Of a stretch of DNA of 64,000 nucleotides, positions 1 to 11,334 are shown one piece after another; position 1 is the first letter of the stretch, and every line of letters begins with the position of its first letter. The stretch is from Episyrphus balteatus (Eukaryota > Arthropoda > Insecta > Diptera > Syrphidae). A program made the translations under genes and the position numbers. Location of the stretch: the NCBI RefSeq assembly GCF_945859705.1, contig NC_079137.1, positions 78,327,150 to 78,391,149 of the forward strand, given 5' to 3'. The notes beneath the pieces were generated by a model. The model worked only from the letters and a program-made list of their open reading frames with translations, was not told where the DNA came from and did no database searches.

Positions 1-1312
1 GATGTGATTGATTTACGAGTATACAATTTACATTTAACAACATTCCGTACGACTTTCATTATAACTTCATTATAGAAAACGAACGGAATTGCATTGCATA
101 TCCTTGTAAGGTATATAAAGGCTATCATCGTGTCCATTTGCCGACTTTGATATAGCCAAGTTAAACGATTTTCGTCTTTAACACTTGAATGTGTATCAGT
201 GTGTGTGTCTGTAAAGAGTTTAACTTCATTTCGTCGCAGTTTAACTTGGAATTTTCTTGTTTTTTTTTTTTTTTAAGTCCACTGTGTTGCATTTTATTTA
301 CCTATAGTTCAGCGCAAGAAGGTCAAAATACTGTATAATGTTCAACATGCACGTCATCATCATCATCCTGTTGAACAAAAAAGCTATTTTATATTGGTAT
401 GTACTTGTACTTGTATTGAGTGTGTGTGCAACTTACTACATAGCGAAGCGACTTTAATGTTTGTATTTTTTTTTTTTTTTTTTTAAGTTCCAAGTTTAAT
501 GGCCAAAAGTCAAAATGTATGTTCCAGCCATTATTCTCTTCATTGTGTTGTGTGGCTGATGCCACATGCGGTAGTGGTACAAAGAACCCTTTTTTTTTTG
601 TTGTTGTTGTTATTTTGAAAAATCCTGCCTTGGGTGGTCCTGGATGGTTCCATATATGATGATGGTCAATTCAGGACAAAGGATGTTTAAGTTAAACATA
701 AAAATATAAAAACATGAAATAATGACTTTTATTGGTATGTTCAGTTGTTGGTATAATTTTTATATCATACTTTGGACTAACTTGTTGACAAAAATATTTA
801 GTGTTATTGTTTTTTTTTTTTTTTAAGCAATTTGTTGGTAAATATTATGTTAAAGTCTTATTGAACAAAAATGTTACGTTTTTCGATAGTTTTTGTTGTT
901 GTTAATAACAATGTTTTCATCAATTTCACCTGTTATATGAAAAACTGAACTCATTCTGTGTAGATAATTTAGGAAAGTATGTAATCTATTGAAGAAAATA
1001 CTGTGTTTTTAGTAGACCTATAAAAGGACTTACATACTTTGGGCTTTACTTTGATAAATAAAATCAGATTTTACTTTAATTTTAAGGGTTATATCTAATT
1101 GTAATTTTGAAAAAAATCAAATAATTTTTTTTTCATATTTTGAATTCAATAATTCGATTTTTTAAGCCACTTAAAAGTGTAAACATTCTTGTTAAGCCCC
1201 CATTTTGTCAAAAATCAACATTTTGGCTTTTCATTTCCTAGATCATTACCTGTATTGATCTATTTTGAAACAAATCCTTTATTTTTTTTTTTATTTTAAA
1301 CATTTTGGATCA
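1..1312. other. AT-rich non-coding stretch, nothing assignable
   Basis: The stretch has several T runs of 10 or more, CAT microsatellite near 354-367 and GT-rich tracts near 200. A TATA-like string (TATATAAAG) lies at 112-120, but no supporting start-site or coding signal was found downstream. No open frame with protein-like composition was seen. Confidence 0.5.
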
Positions 1313-1330
1313 GAGATGTGTATCTTCCGA

Positions 1331-1600
1331 AATGGTAACGGAGTTACGAATAACAGAGTTACGCGCGACAGAGTTACGGCCGTCAAAGTTACGAGAAACC
1401 GAAGTTACGAAAAACTAGAGTTACGAATTCTAAAGTTATGTTAAGCTATGACATGTGATTTTTGGGTTGGCAACAATTGCGAGGAACGATATGGAATTAT
1501 GGAAACATAAATAAGAGAATATCGATACGTTGGTGCAATATTAGTTGAACAAATAAGAAGTAAATTTCAATTATGTCCCCCAAACTTACATAAGTATACC
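1331..1600 (+). repeat. Foldback-family repeat, copy A, with seven AGTTACG boxes
   Basis: This segment is nearly identical to the arms of the palindrome at 16537-17705. It matches the left arm from 16808 to about 16995 and the reverse complement of the right arm from 17153 to 17430. Its left part holds a regular ladder of (A/G)AGTTACG boxes beginning at 1341, 1356, 1371, 1386, 1402, 1418 and 1433, so every 15-16 bp. Arrays of short direct repeats in long inverted ends are a hallmark of foldback (FB/Galileo-type) elements. This copy has only one arm, so it is probably a partial or solo end. No transposase is present. Confidence 0.7.
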
Positions 1601-2155
1601 TTTTTTGTGGAGCAATCTGTTTCCTAAATGAATATGTCTTGCGCGTTTGATTATTATAATTTTTCAATTTGCTACAAAATTAAGAACAAAAAACGAACTC
1701 TTAAAGATTTTCTTGATTTTTGGACCTCAAATATCTATTAAACGGTTAGATAAATGAAAAAAGTGTTTAAGGCCTTTTTTGTAGAGCGTTCAATTTTCTA
1801 CAAGAATATGTAAAGAAATTTGCTAAAAAGTCGATTTAAAAAAAATGATTTTTTTTTAGTAGAAGCTTGATGTAAAAATGGAAAATTGCTAAGCGGAGGA
1901 CCTTCCCATTAATATAAAGAGCTCATATTTGGTGTGTATATTCTAGAGGTGTCTAGAAATCGATTTTTCGGAGTACCAAATCAAAAAAAAAAAAAAATTT
2001 CAATTTTTTTTGACCCACCCTAATGTACATTTATTGTATGTATTTATTCAATAGAAAGCCTCTTCACAAAAAATTCACGAAAAAGCACGATTTTTTGCAC
2101 TTATAACTAGATATACCTAACCCCTTAAAAGACAAATTCCATATATTAATGCTTT
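1601..2155. other. AT-rich non-coding stretch
   Basis: Diverged A/T-rich sequence, possibly the continuation of the foldback-family copy next to it. Two half-similar phrases (about 1600 and 1778) read like eroded duplicates. No gene was seen. Confidence 0.4.
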
Positions 2156-2715
2156 AACTAGGAGGAAACTTTAACTACACCGCAGTTGTGCGTCCAGCAC
2201 TCACATACGGTTCACAATGTTGGACAATGTACAAAAAGTATGAGAGTAAGTTAACGGCAGCTGAGATGAAGATGCTTCGCATGACAGCAGGAGTAACAAA
2301 GCTTGATAGAATTAGAAGTACGAAGATCCGAGGAAGCCTTCATGTTAAAAATACCATCTCCCAAAAAATTGAACACGACCGACTCAGTTGGTATTGCCAT
2401 GTTCAAAGGAGAGATCCTGAGAACCCCGTCAAAAAAGCAATATCATATAACGTTCCAACACGAAATAAAAAGAAAGGTAGGCCTAAAAACTCCTGGTACA
2501 AGCAAATGCAAAAACACCAGCATTCAGTTGGCCTCAGAAACGGAACAATACAAAACCGGGAGGCTTGCCGCCGATTTCTGAGGTCAACCCGGCGAACCCC
2601 ACAGGCGGATCACTAGTGTGAAGCAGTAACGTGGGAAGGTTATGATCCCCTCGACATCGAGATCATAACAGCGCCGAGAAAAAAGGAAGAAGAAGAAGAA
2701 GAACTAGGAGGAAAC
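2156..2715 (+). mobile_element. 5'-truncated RTE-type non-LTR retrotransposon with 14-bp target duplication
   Basis: The sequence AACTAGGAGGAAAC occurs at 2156-2169 and again, identically, at 2702-2715. Between the two lies an insertion that starts inside an ORF2-like reading frame at 2170 and ends after a short 3' UTR in a (GAA)n tail at about 2683-2701. Truncation at the 5' end, direct flanking repeats and a simple-repeat tail are what target-primed reverse transcription leaves, and short tandem tails are usual in the RTE clade. The perfect target duplication suggests a fairly recent insertion. The host sequence was itself AT-rich non-coding DNA. Confidence 0.88.
2170..2616 (+). pseudogene. 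C-terminal fragment of RTE-type ORF2 (endonuclease/reverse transcriptase polyprotein)
   Basis: The frame is open from 2170 to the TAG at 2614-2616, about 148 codons. The start is the insertion breakpoint, not an initiation codon. The first residues include RPALTYGSQCW, followed by AAEMKMLRMTAGVTKLDRIR, then HDRLSWYCHVQRR and GRPKNSW. This succession is characteristic of the region after the reverse transcriptase domain at the C-terminus of insect RTE-clade ORF2 proteins, which reads roughly as Y-G-S-E-C-W, M-K-M-L-R, R-L-R-W-Y-G-H-V and G-R-P. The endonuclease and the catalytic RT motifs are missing, so the fragment cannot be active. The absence of internal stops indicates little decay since insertion. 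I am confident of the family type. The exact RTE subfamily is not determinable by eye. Confidence 0.88.
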
Positions 2716-3621
2716 AATAGTTAAACTCAACAAAACTGTTTTTTTTTTTTCAAATTTGTATAAGAACTGATTAAATTTTATAAAACAAAATTGGTCAGTC
2801 AAATTTCAATTTTAGGCATTATTTTTAAAAATTTGATTAAAACTTTTTTTGTGAGTAAATCACGATCTCATATGCTTTAAAATTCTATCAAAAAATTCAA
2901 TCAAATGTTGAGTAAAATTATATTTTATTTGATTTTTAGCTAAAAATTTAAACTTAACTTAAAAATTTTAAGACCGAATGCGGAATCGTTATTTTCCCAA
3001 AACAGACTCAAAAGTAAAGAATTTTGAAATAAAAAATGAACAACGGTAACTGGCATAGAATTGTTTCCTTGATTACTAGGTTTTTTCCGAACTGAATTAA
3101 CCGAATTTATTGACAATTACTATATAGCCATACTGTTAAATGTAAAAATAAGTCAAAAAGTCATTTTTTGTATTTTTCAAAACTATTTAAATATTTTTTA
3201 AATTAAGTTTTTCAAAACATGTCGATGAATTCTTTTGAATTTTTTTTTATGGTGTTAAATTATAATTTTTTGTGAATGGCAAACAAAACTCTATCTTGAA
3301 AAATGTTTGAAAATTTTTAATATACAAAACTATTGAAAAAAAAACCGTTCCTGAAATCAAAATTTTTTTTTTTTCAATTCTTTTTTGAACAAGAAAAAAC
3401 AACGACATTTTTACCTACTTGCGACATATTTTTAAAGTTTTATTTTTTTAAACCATTTTTGTGTTGAAATTTATTATTTGAAATCTATAAAACTCTCAAT
3501 CCAAAACTTTCTTTAACACCCGGCAAGTCTGATCTTTGCAGGAATATCGATTGGTAAAAAAGTAGTGTCAGTATCTTCCAACTTTGTTGTCAGAAATGTC
3601 TCCCAAAAAAAAATCGTTAGA
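2716..3621. other. AT-rich non-coding stretch
   Basis: Long A and T runs, very low G+C content, no recognisable element. A short open frame on the minus strand at 3568-3792 belongs to the transposon arm that begins at 3625. Confidence 0.45.
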
Positions 3622-4198
3622 TAACACAGCCACACAAAAAAAATAGAAGTTCTGACCTGGAGTTGCGACTAGGTTTTTCACATAGTTTTTGGGTCGCTGA
3701 AGCCAAATCCGAAGTCCGTTTTGACCCATCACGTCAGGTTTTCCAGATAACCTAAAAAAAAATCTCTTTTTTTCTCTGATCTGAATGTGCAAATATGTTA
3801 ATCAAATAGTTTTTGGATCGCTGAATCCAGATTTGAAGTCAATTTTGCTCTATCACGTCAGGTTTCTGAGATATCTTCAAAAAAATGTCAAAACCAAAAA
3901 AAAACAAAATTTCTTATCTGGGGTTGCGACTAGGTTTTTCATATAGTTTTTGGGTTGATTAAACCGAATCCGAAGTCTATTTTGCCGTATCACGTCAGGT
4001 TTTTGAGATATCTTCAAAAGATGTCAGATAAGAACTTTTTTTTTTAGTTTAGACATTTTTTTTTTAGAATATTTCAAAAACCTGACGTGATACGGCAAAA
4101 CGGACTTTGGATTCGGTTTCAGCGACCCAAAAACTACAGGAAAAAGCTAGTCGCAACTCCAGGTCAGAACTTTTATATTTTTTGGTGTGGCTGTGTAA
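3622..4198. mobile_element. PIF/Harbinger-like non-autonomous DNA transposon (571 bp, TAA duplication)
   Basis: The ends are inverted: CACAGCCACAC at 3625 and its reverse complement, ending GGCTGTG at 4195. The sequence TAA lies immediately outside both (3622-3624 and 4196-4198), fitting the 3-bp TWA target duplication of the PIF/Harbinger superfamily. The inverted similarity extends inward through the GTCAGAACTT/AAGTTCTGAC segment. Inside are three diverged direct copies of a unit containing TCGCTGA...CCGAAGTC...CACGTCAGG, starting near 3691, 3815 and 3952, plus one inverted copy near 4080-4150. No transposase frame is left. The superfamily is inferred from the duplication length only. Confidence 0.72.
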
Positions 4199-7100
4199 TT
4201 TTTGAGAAATTTTTCAATTTCTTGAATAATCTTTTTTTAATTCCTCGGCATTTAGGAACATAAGTGATTGAAATTCTGAATTTTTAATATATTAAAGGTA
4301 TTTTATGAAACTTATAAAAGTAATTTCGGTTATTTACCAGTCCATCCTATGATCTAAACTCGCTTACCATGAGTAATCTGTGATACCAAATGCTTTGGGA
4401 TAAAGAGCTTCATTTCGTTTTCGTTGAAGATACTTATTTGTGTCCCACAACCAAAATAAAAAACTCCTATGACCTTGACAAACAATCTTTAACTTTTTGC
4501 TACAGACTTCATAAACTTAAGACTCTTAATAATCTAGTCCTTGAAAAAATGATCTCAAAAAAAATAAATTTTCTCGAAAATGCTCTGTTTATTGTCTCAT
4601 TAACTAGCGAACTTTTTGAAGACTATCATCGTTAACTTTTTTTCCAATCTTCTATTCCCATCACTTACTTCACATAATTAACAACCATCGTCTACTGTAA
4701 CTTTAAATCCTTCAATAAATAAAGTACACTCTTATCAAAAGAGATAAAAAGACGACACGGCTCTCACAAAAAAGCAATTTTCAGACTTAACAAAAAAAAA
4801 AAAAAAAAAGACTTGCCAAACTTTTTTTTTTCTTATTAACCAAAAAAATACAATTCTTGGAGATTTGTCTCCGAAACAAAAATTGCCATCAAATTCAAAT
4901 ATAAGAAACTTTTTCTCTCTTAACTTTGATAAAAAGAAAAATTTACCTTTAAAAGCTTATTATAGGTAATTCTACCTGGCCTACTAAATCCATACCCCAG
5001 ATACCAAAATTTATCACCCAATGAAAAAGGACATTTATTCCTCAAACCTCTTTTTTACTAGGTAAGCACTTTTTCGGAAAGTCTCTTGCTCTCGAAAAAG
5101 GAGGTACCTACACTTACCTTCTTTTCAGTTCATTAAATCACATAAACGCGTCGCAATTTTTGCCAAAAATGTGTTCTATGACTGCCATTACAAAGTCATT
5201 TACCCTCAATTAAAGTAGGCTCCTGTATTTTGCAACAAAAATAAGTCTTTTTGATACTTTTTTTTTTTTGAGAGGAAGGAGGATAAAAATTCATGTTTGA
5301 CAAAAAAAATCACACCGTCACCATTTTGTCTGCCAAAACAAATTGAGAACAAAAAAAATAGCAAAAGTCAACTTTTTTCATCTTTCAAGCCCCTCTAACT
5401 CCTCCTTTGACAAGAACAAGAAAACCCAGGGACGACAAAGAGTCAATGTTGTTTTTTTTTTTTTAACTTTGTTCCTTCAATTGTAGTCATCGTCGTCGTT
5501 AGACCCTGCAGGGGCCCCCATTCAGCCATCAGGCGTTAAATCCAAATTGCACAATAAAACCAAATTAGGATGAAATAAATTTACTACTGCACGACGCAAA
5601 AATTATCCTTTTCCATCCAACAACCAACTTTCTTTCCCTCCTCGTCCTTATTTTTTTTTTTTTTAACCATTTTCCAACACAAAATCTCTAGAGGTTTTCT
5701 TTTTTCTTTCTTGTAACGGTTTTTTTTTTTTTTTTGTTGGCTCGCGAGAAAATATAAGAGTGAAGCATGGAAACGCAGCACTTTACAAGGACGAGAGACA
5801 TCATCGCATGCGGGCAAAAGGACGAAGGGAAAAGGAAGAGAATTTTTATTGCAATGTTTGCTCACTCAACGTTTATGATGATCACTTTAAGCCATTTTTA
5901 TGGCCGCACATGAGTTATTTAAGGAGCCTCTTTTCGCTTTACACATACACACACACACACAGAAAGACAGACAAGAGACTTGGTATAGGTAAAAAGGATA
6001 CTAAAGATCCCAGGAACCATTCACCAAGTCGAGTCGAGGAGTCAAACAGAAGAAAAAAAAAACCAACACACACATCTAAAAAGGAGCAATAAGGACGAAA
6101 AAAAAATTGTATAGAAATGTATCCTCCTAGGTGAACAACGAGACACTTTGGAGCGCATCATCATGAATTTGCACAGAAGCCAAGCGACAGACGATGGTAG
6201 TTGTGCAGCAAGGATATATTTATACACACAAAGTCACCCACCCACAACTGATCTATGGTGGGTAAAAATATCAACAGGAATCCAGGCGAGAAGAAAATAA
6301 AAAGGACCTCTAAGCTTGCAATTGCAGTGTGAAGAATATAATTAACAAGATTGTCGCCCACACTTGTCTCTCCTCCCTCTGAGAGGGTGTATATGAAGAA
6401 AAGAGAAACATTTACATATCTCACCCAAGCCAAGGATAAGAGGGTTATTATTAATGTGGATAGCGAACGAAGCTGCTTCTGGCTTTTGCTATATAGCGAG
6501 TGTGATATCCCAATGAATATCTACATAAATCCTTTTGGAAATGGCTTAGGCGGCGGCGGGCTGCAACAGGAGCGACATAGACTCCCGACTAAGAGTTAGA
6601 GTCACTAGAGTGTGACTCCTTCTCCCATTGCGAGGCACTGGCACACACAGTCTGGTGCATATCCTTGTTGCATTTTCTTTCTTTTTTTTGTCCTTTATTT
6701 TCTCAAAATTTATGATTATTCTGTTTTTTTTATTTGTTGTTTCTTGTTGTTGTCGGTCCTTTTTTTTTATGATGGTGAAAGTGTACACATATAATGATAT
6801 CTCTCATAGGCAAAAAAAGAAGACGCAACGGACTAGGACTATGACTACGACGATGGTAAGAATATGCACTTCTTTCTACTTGTGTATACATATTTTGTTG
6901 TTGTTTTTGTTTAAGGACAACAAGATATAAATAGGATTTTGTTCTTTGAATGTTTGGGCTAGAACCGCTATCCTACTTTCCTCTTACTCCTGAGCTACTC
7001 TTTGCCATTAGAGGCAGCTATAAAAAGAGGGCCAAGGACCGTTTATAAAAAATAAAATAAAAAGAAATTGAGAAGTGCCTGGATCGACTTTGAAGACTGG

Positions 7101-7200
7101 GTTTGTACGTTTAAACAAAGACCGTAGACATGGGGAGTCTTCTAAGTTTGAGGAGGGGGCTAAGGTCTTTCTGCAAGGTCGGACTGTTCTGTCTGTCGTC
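4199..7200. other. AT-rich non-coding stretch with simple repeats
   Basis: Contains poly-T tracts near 5260, 5450, 5650 and 5720, an (AC)n microsatellite at about 5942-5960, and CAT/GAT runs. Short open frames here (for example 4390-4635, 5760-6092, 6628-6930) are dominated by F, K, L, N and H and show no domain. The part at 5760-7000 is somewhat more complex than its surroundings and could be regulatory DNA, but nothing specific supports that. Confidence 0.4.
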
Positions 7201-7240
7201 AGCAACTTTAATTCAAAATGTGAAAAAAAAGTCCCAGCCC

Positions 7241-10080
7241 GGGCGCCAGTTAAGTGTCACCATTTTTTTTTTTTTTTGTGGATCTTTCATTGAATGGAGA
7301 AGTGTGTGGATCAACAGGGGCACTGAAGTGCATTTAAATAAAAGCAATAGGCAAAGGTCATTGAAGGTTTTGAGGGGGGTGGGGCAATTCAAGGACTCTG
7401 ACTCCTGGAAAGTTGATTTCAACCTGTCCTTATTAAGTTCAATTTAAAAAAAAGTTTCTGCAAAAGTAATTTCAAGTTTAATAAAATCAAAAAAACAGAT
7501 TCGAAAAAAAGTCTCTGCTCGGGCGCCAGTTAAGAAGGTGTTAATTTGTATCGATATTAAGACCATAGCTATTTTTTTGTGTATCTCATAACATGAAAGA
7601 TATTAGTAAGATATATTTCTTGGTGTTGAATTTAATTTAAAGAAAATAGTTTTGGCCCGGGCGCCAGTTCAAATTGCGGTATCTCATACTGATGTTCAGT
7701 TTTATCCCTAAGAAAACAACAAATTATGAAATAATTATATTTACAAAAAGATAATGTCTTCAAAAAATGGAGGGACTTTCATTGGGCGCCACTTAGAATT
7801 TAATTATTTGATCAATTTTTAACAAATTCGATCTATTTTACTTAGGATACTTACGACGTTACTTTTAATAAGTAGGTAAGTGTTTGTTTTCTGTTTGTTG
7901 TTGTTTTATTAGTTACGGCCCTGCCTTCATATATAACTTTTAACTTTGGGTTAAGCGAACGAAATATTCTGTCTGAAGTGGTTCTTTTTTCTACAAAGGC
8001 AAAAAAATAAAAACAGATACCCATTTCAAAGAGTATGAGGTCCTTACTTAAGTTTTTTTTTTTTGCTTGTGTAAATGTGTGTGTGATAAACTTTTGTACA
8101 CAATCTGAGCTCTCCATGCAAATTACATAAATTCTTACACCACAGGGCCTATAACTTCGTTAAGGTGTAAATGGAGGAAAAAAACAGAATTAATAGGGAG
8201 AAAAACGACTAAAGTTATTAAGTTGTTAAAAAATAACATGTGCAATGTGCATAAGGAAGATAAAATAATTAAATAGGAAGATTTTTTAGCATTAATCCAG
8301 GTAGCTACCAAAAGGAACCTATATCTAGCTAAGAGATAAATGGTAGGAGTTTTAAGTCTTAGGAACTTAGGAACTTTATAAGATTTTACATATAATTATG
8401 ATTTGGAATCACACTCACAACCTTATTTAATGTAGATAAATAATACACAGTATTTCAGAAACTTATAGGAGCTTAGAATGTGGTTCAGTACCTATTCAAT
8501 TGAGAGTATCTTAGTTGACTCTTTCTCAAGCCGAACCAGTAACAATCTGCTTTAAATATTAATTTTTAAATCAAAATACAAAAAAAAAAAAACCGTACCC
8601 GGGCGCCACTTTTTTAATTTTTTTTTATATTTATTTAAACTGCTATGGTAAAACTATGTTTTCCTTAACACAAAGATGAATGATTAGGAAAATTTAGTGA
8701 AATTCACAAAACATTGTTTAAATAAATAAAAAAATTCCTTTCTGGGCGCCATTTTTTTGATAATTAGGTAGAAGTTTGTCATGTTTTAACTCTCAACTTT
8801 TCTTTGAGATAGTATGAATTTTATTTACATCTAAATTGATCCAAATAAAGGTTCTGGAAAGTACCTTGAATCAACAAAAATGAGTCACAAACAATGAGAA
8901 AAATGACCAAAAAAGCTGCCCGGGCGCCACTTACTCGCATATTTTTCATCAAATGTATCATCTTCATCAGTTTATCCCTTCAAAGCATTTTACTTCCACT
9001 ATATTAATCAATGAATATTTCAAGTACATCCAACAAGACGTTGTGCTTGCTATTTTGCAGAGCAATTTTCATACTCGGCTCGTGCTCCAATTAATGTTTT
9101 TTTTTTGTCGAATTGAAATAAGATTAAAAAAATTATACAATTTAAGGCTTAAAACTTAATGCACACAATTGTTTATTAAATATCAATGACGACAGGCGAG
9201 AGTTCTATGTTTAAACATTTTTTGGAACAAGGGCAATGAATGGGCGCCATTTGACAATTTTTGTAGATTTTTCGCTATACGATGTTGAGGTAAACTTATT
9301 CTTACGGCCATATTATTCAATAGTTTAAAAAATACATCTAGATGTAAAATTTTTAAATGTCAAAAATAAGTCCAAATCCAAAATAGTTATCCCGATTTTA
9401 ACTATGAAAATAGCTGAAAAATAGTTAAAAATGACTATTTTTTTCTCTGTGTGTTAGTGAATATTATGGATTTGGATGTATTTTTGACATTACAATTTCT
9501 TTACATCCAGATGTATTTTTTTAACTAGTGAATAATATGGCCGTTAGGCACTTTTTCTTTTTTGTATTTCGTGTCTTAATGATTGAAATGGTGCAAAATT
9601 CTTTAAATTCAAAGTTCTCTTCACAGGCTCCAGTTTATAAAATTTTGATTTTTATCAAGCTGATTTCTTATTTAAACAAATAAAATCTTATAAACTAAAT
9701 CGCATACATTTTAAGAAAATTTTTAACCCGGGCGCCAGTTATTTTTTTTTTTTTTAGGCCAAGTGAATCAAACTGAAATAAAAAACAATGTTTCTTGACC
9801 TGCTATCACTGAAGAGTATTGAAAAAGAAAATATTCCAATTAATAAAAAAAAATCATCCCGGGCGCCATTTTGAGACATTTTTTGTAATTAAATTATAAG
9901 CCCAAATCAAGAACATAAAAAATCTACATAAATTCTTTTTTTACTGTTTCTTTTACTGTTTCCTTTGAACGTCTAATTTTTTCTACTTAACATGAAATTA
10001 AATAATTCTACAAGAATAATTGCAGAAGTGCATTTTGTAAGTATTTCTGTGCTATTTGTGATATGAATTCGGGCTCCCAA
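7241..10080 (-). repeat. Box array I: spaced GGGCGCCA boxes
   Basis: Ten exact GGGCGCCA boxes, all in this orientation, begin at 7241, 7521, 7659, 7784, 8601, 8744, 8922, 9242, 9730 and 9861. A degenerate one is near 10071. Common extensions are CCCGGGCGCCAGTT and TGGGCGCCATTT. Close neighbours are 125-180 bp apart, and larger gaps are near multiples of that. The first two boxes share longer flanks (GAAAAAAAGTC before, CAGTTAAG after), so this was probably once a tandem array. The remaining spacer sequence is not alignable by eye. The 488-bp gap between 9242 and 9730 is largely explained by the MITE at 9305-9543. The stretch contains no gene. Confidence 0.75.
9302..9546. mobile_element. Small MITE (239 bp) with TTA duplication inside box array I
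   Basis: The termini CGGCCATATTATTCA (from 9305) and its reverse complement (ending 9543) are flanked on both sides by TTA. Inverted similarity continues inward through a TACATCTAGATGTA-like segment and a CCAAATCC segment, so most of the element can fold on itself. A 3-bp TTA duplication fits PIF/Harbinger-type integration. TA with a longer terminus is the alternative. No coding capacity. Confidence 0.72.
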
Positions 10081-11150
10081 TTTATCAAAATCTCTTTTAT
10101 AAAATAAAAATAAAAATTCTTTAAACATTTTTGAAATCAATTTTCCAAGCTCATTTTCTTGATCATGATCTCAATCAGAAATTCAATCCTTAACCTTTTT
10201 AAATCCTTTTTGGTTTCAAAGTCAAAAATCATTGTCCCTTTCCACATATAAAAACAAAAACACAAAAATACCTCAAAATCCCTATCATACTTATAAAAGT
10301 TTTTCACATGAAACTGTGACTTTTGAAGTAGTCAAACACTGAAAATGAAAAAGCTTCAAATTTCCCTTCAAGCTCTATCCTACTATAACAGAAAAATACA
10401 CCGAAATTCACAAGAACCGATTTAGAAATATATGGAAGGCGACAAAAGTCCCTAGAGGCATTTAAAGCATCATCATTATTATCATCATCAACGCACCACC
10501 ATTTAAATGTAGGGATAAAGCTTTTATTTTTAAATTAGTTATCTTCTCCCTATTTTAGGGAAGCTTGCAAAATTTTCCAAAGAGAGAGAATAAACTTTGA
10601 GGGAATATTATTATTCTCTCATTCTCTTTCTGGAATAAGTGAAGCTTTTACAGGGGAAACTTTCGTTAATTATAGGGGCTTTGTGAGAGATTCTGCGCAA
10701 ATAAGCTTTACCCTCTTGGTTCTCATTAAGCTTCCAAAGCTTTTTTTTATGTTCAAAATTCCAATGAACATAATCCTCTCGAATGCATTGGAATTTCACA
10801 AAACTTTATAATCCAGGACAATAAAAGCACACACAAGGTACTTATACTCAAAAACTCCCATTCATATCAACCATAAAGTGCGAGAGAGGTATTATAATGC
10901 ATGAAAAGTCGAGAGCTTTTTCCGGGATTCCTGGGAAATTTTTCTCTCAATCTCTCTCTCTCGCTAAAAACTCCATTTCAAAAAGGGGATCCATCTATTT
11001 TTTTTCGAAAGGCTCAATTTTGTGTTCCAAACTTCAATGCATACATTTTATAGAGGTAATGTCCTGGAATTTTCAACCATCTCTCACAATTTCGAGAAAT
11101 GCAAGGATATAATGAATAAGGAAACTATTTGCAAAAAAAAAATTTAAAAA
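10081..11150. other. AT-rich non-coding stretch
   Basis: Low-complexity sequence with GA/CT runs near 10580 and 10950-10965 and AAGCTT-rich phrases around 10680-10760. The minus-strand open frame at 10611-10799 has no recognisable domain. It may be upstream regulatory DNA for the candidate start at 11331, which is speculation. Confidence 0.35.
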
Positions 11151-11328
11151 AATATATATATTTTGGCAACAGCATTTCCGGTACATATACATTTGTCTCC
11201 TTCCAGCGCATGACGTTTCTGCATCCTGTCTCATCCATACCTAGGCAAAAATATCATATCCAAAAGAGAAAACCCGAAAAACGACGACGGTAATTTTCGC
11301 ATCCTTTACGGATTTGCAAGGAAAATTT

Positions 11329-11334
11329 TCAGTC
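11329..11334 (+). promoter_or_regulatory. Candidate insect initiator (TCAGTC)
   Basis: TCAGTC fits the arthropod initiator consensus TCAKTY, with a start at A 11331. It sits at the junction between a mixed-composition upstream stretch (11160-11330) and a very A-rich leader-like stretch. No TATA box is evident at -30. One six-base match is weak evidence and its context is the main support. Confidence 0.25.

Noticed and set aside
112..120. TATATAAAG as a promoter
   Set aside because: TATA-like strings are common by chance in DNA this A/T-rich, and no initiator or coding start follows.
7241..9868. tRNA-Lys genes or pseudogenes at the GGGCGCCA boxes
   Set aside because: Only the terminal 8-13 bases match. 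No T-arm, anticodon arm or D-arm sequence precedes any box.
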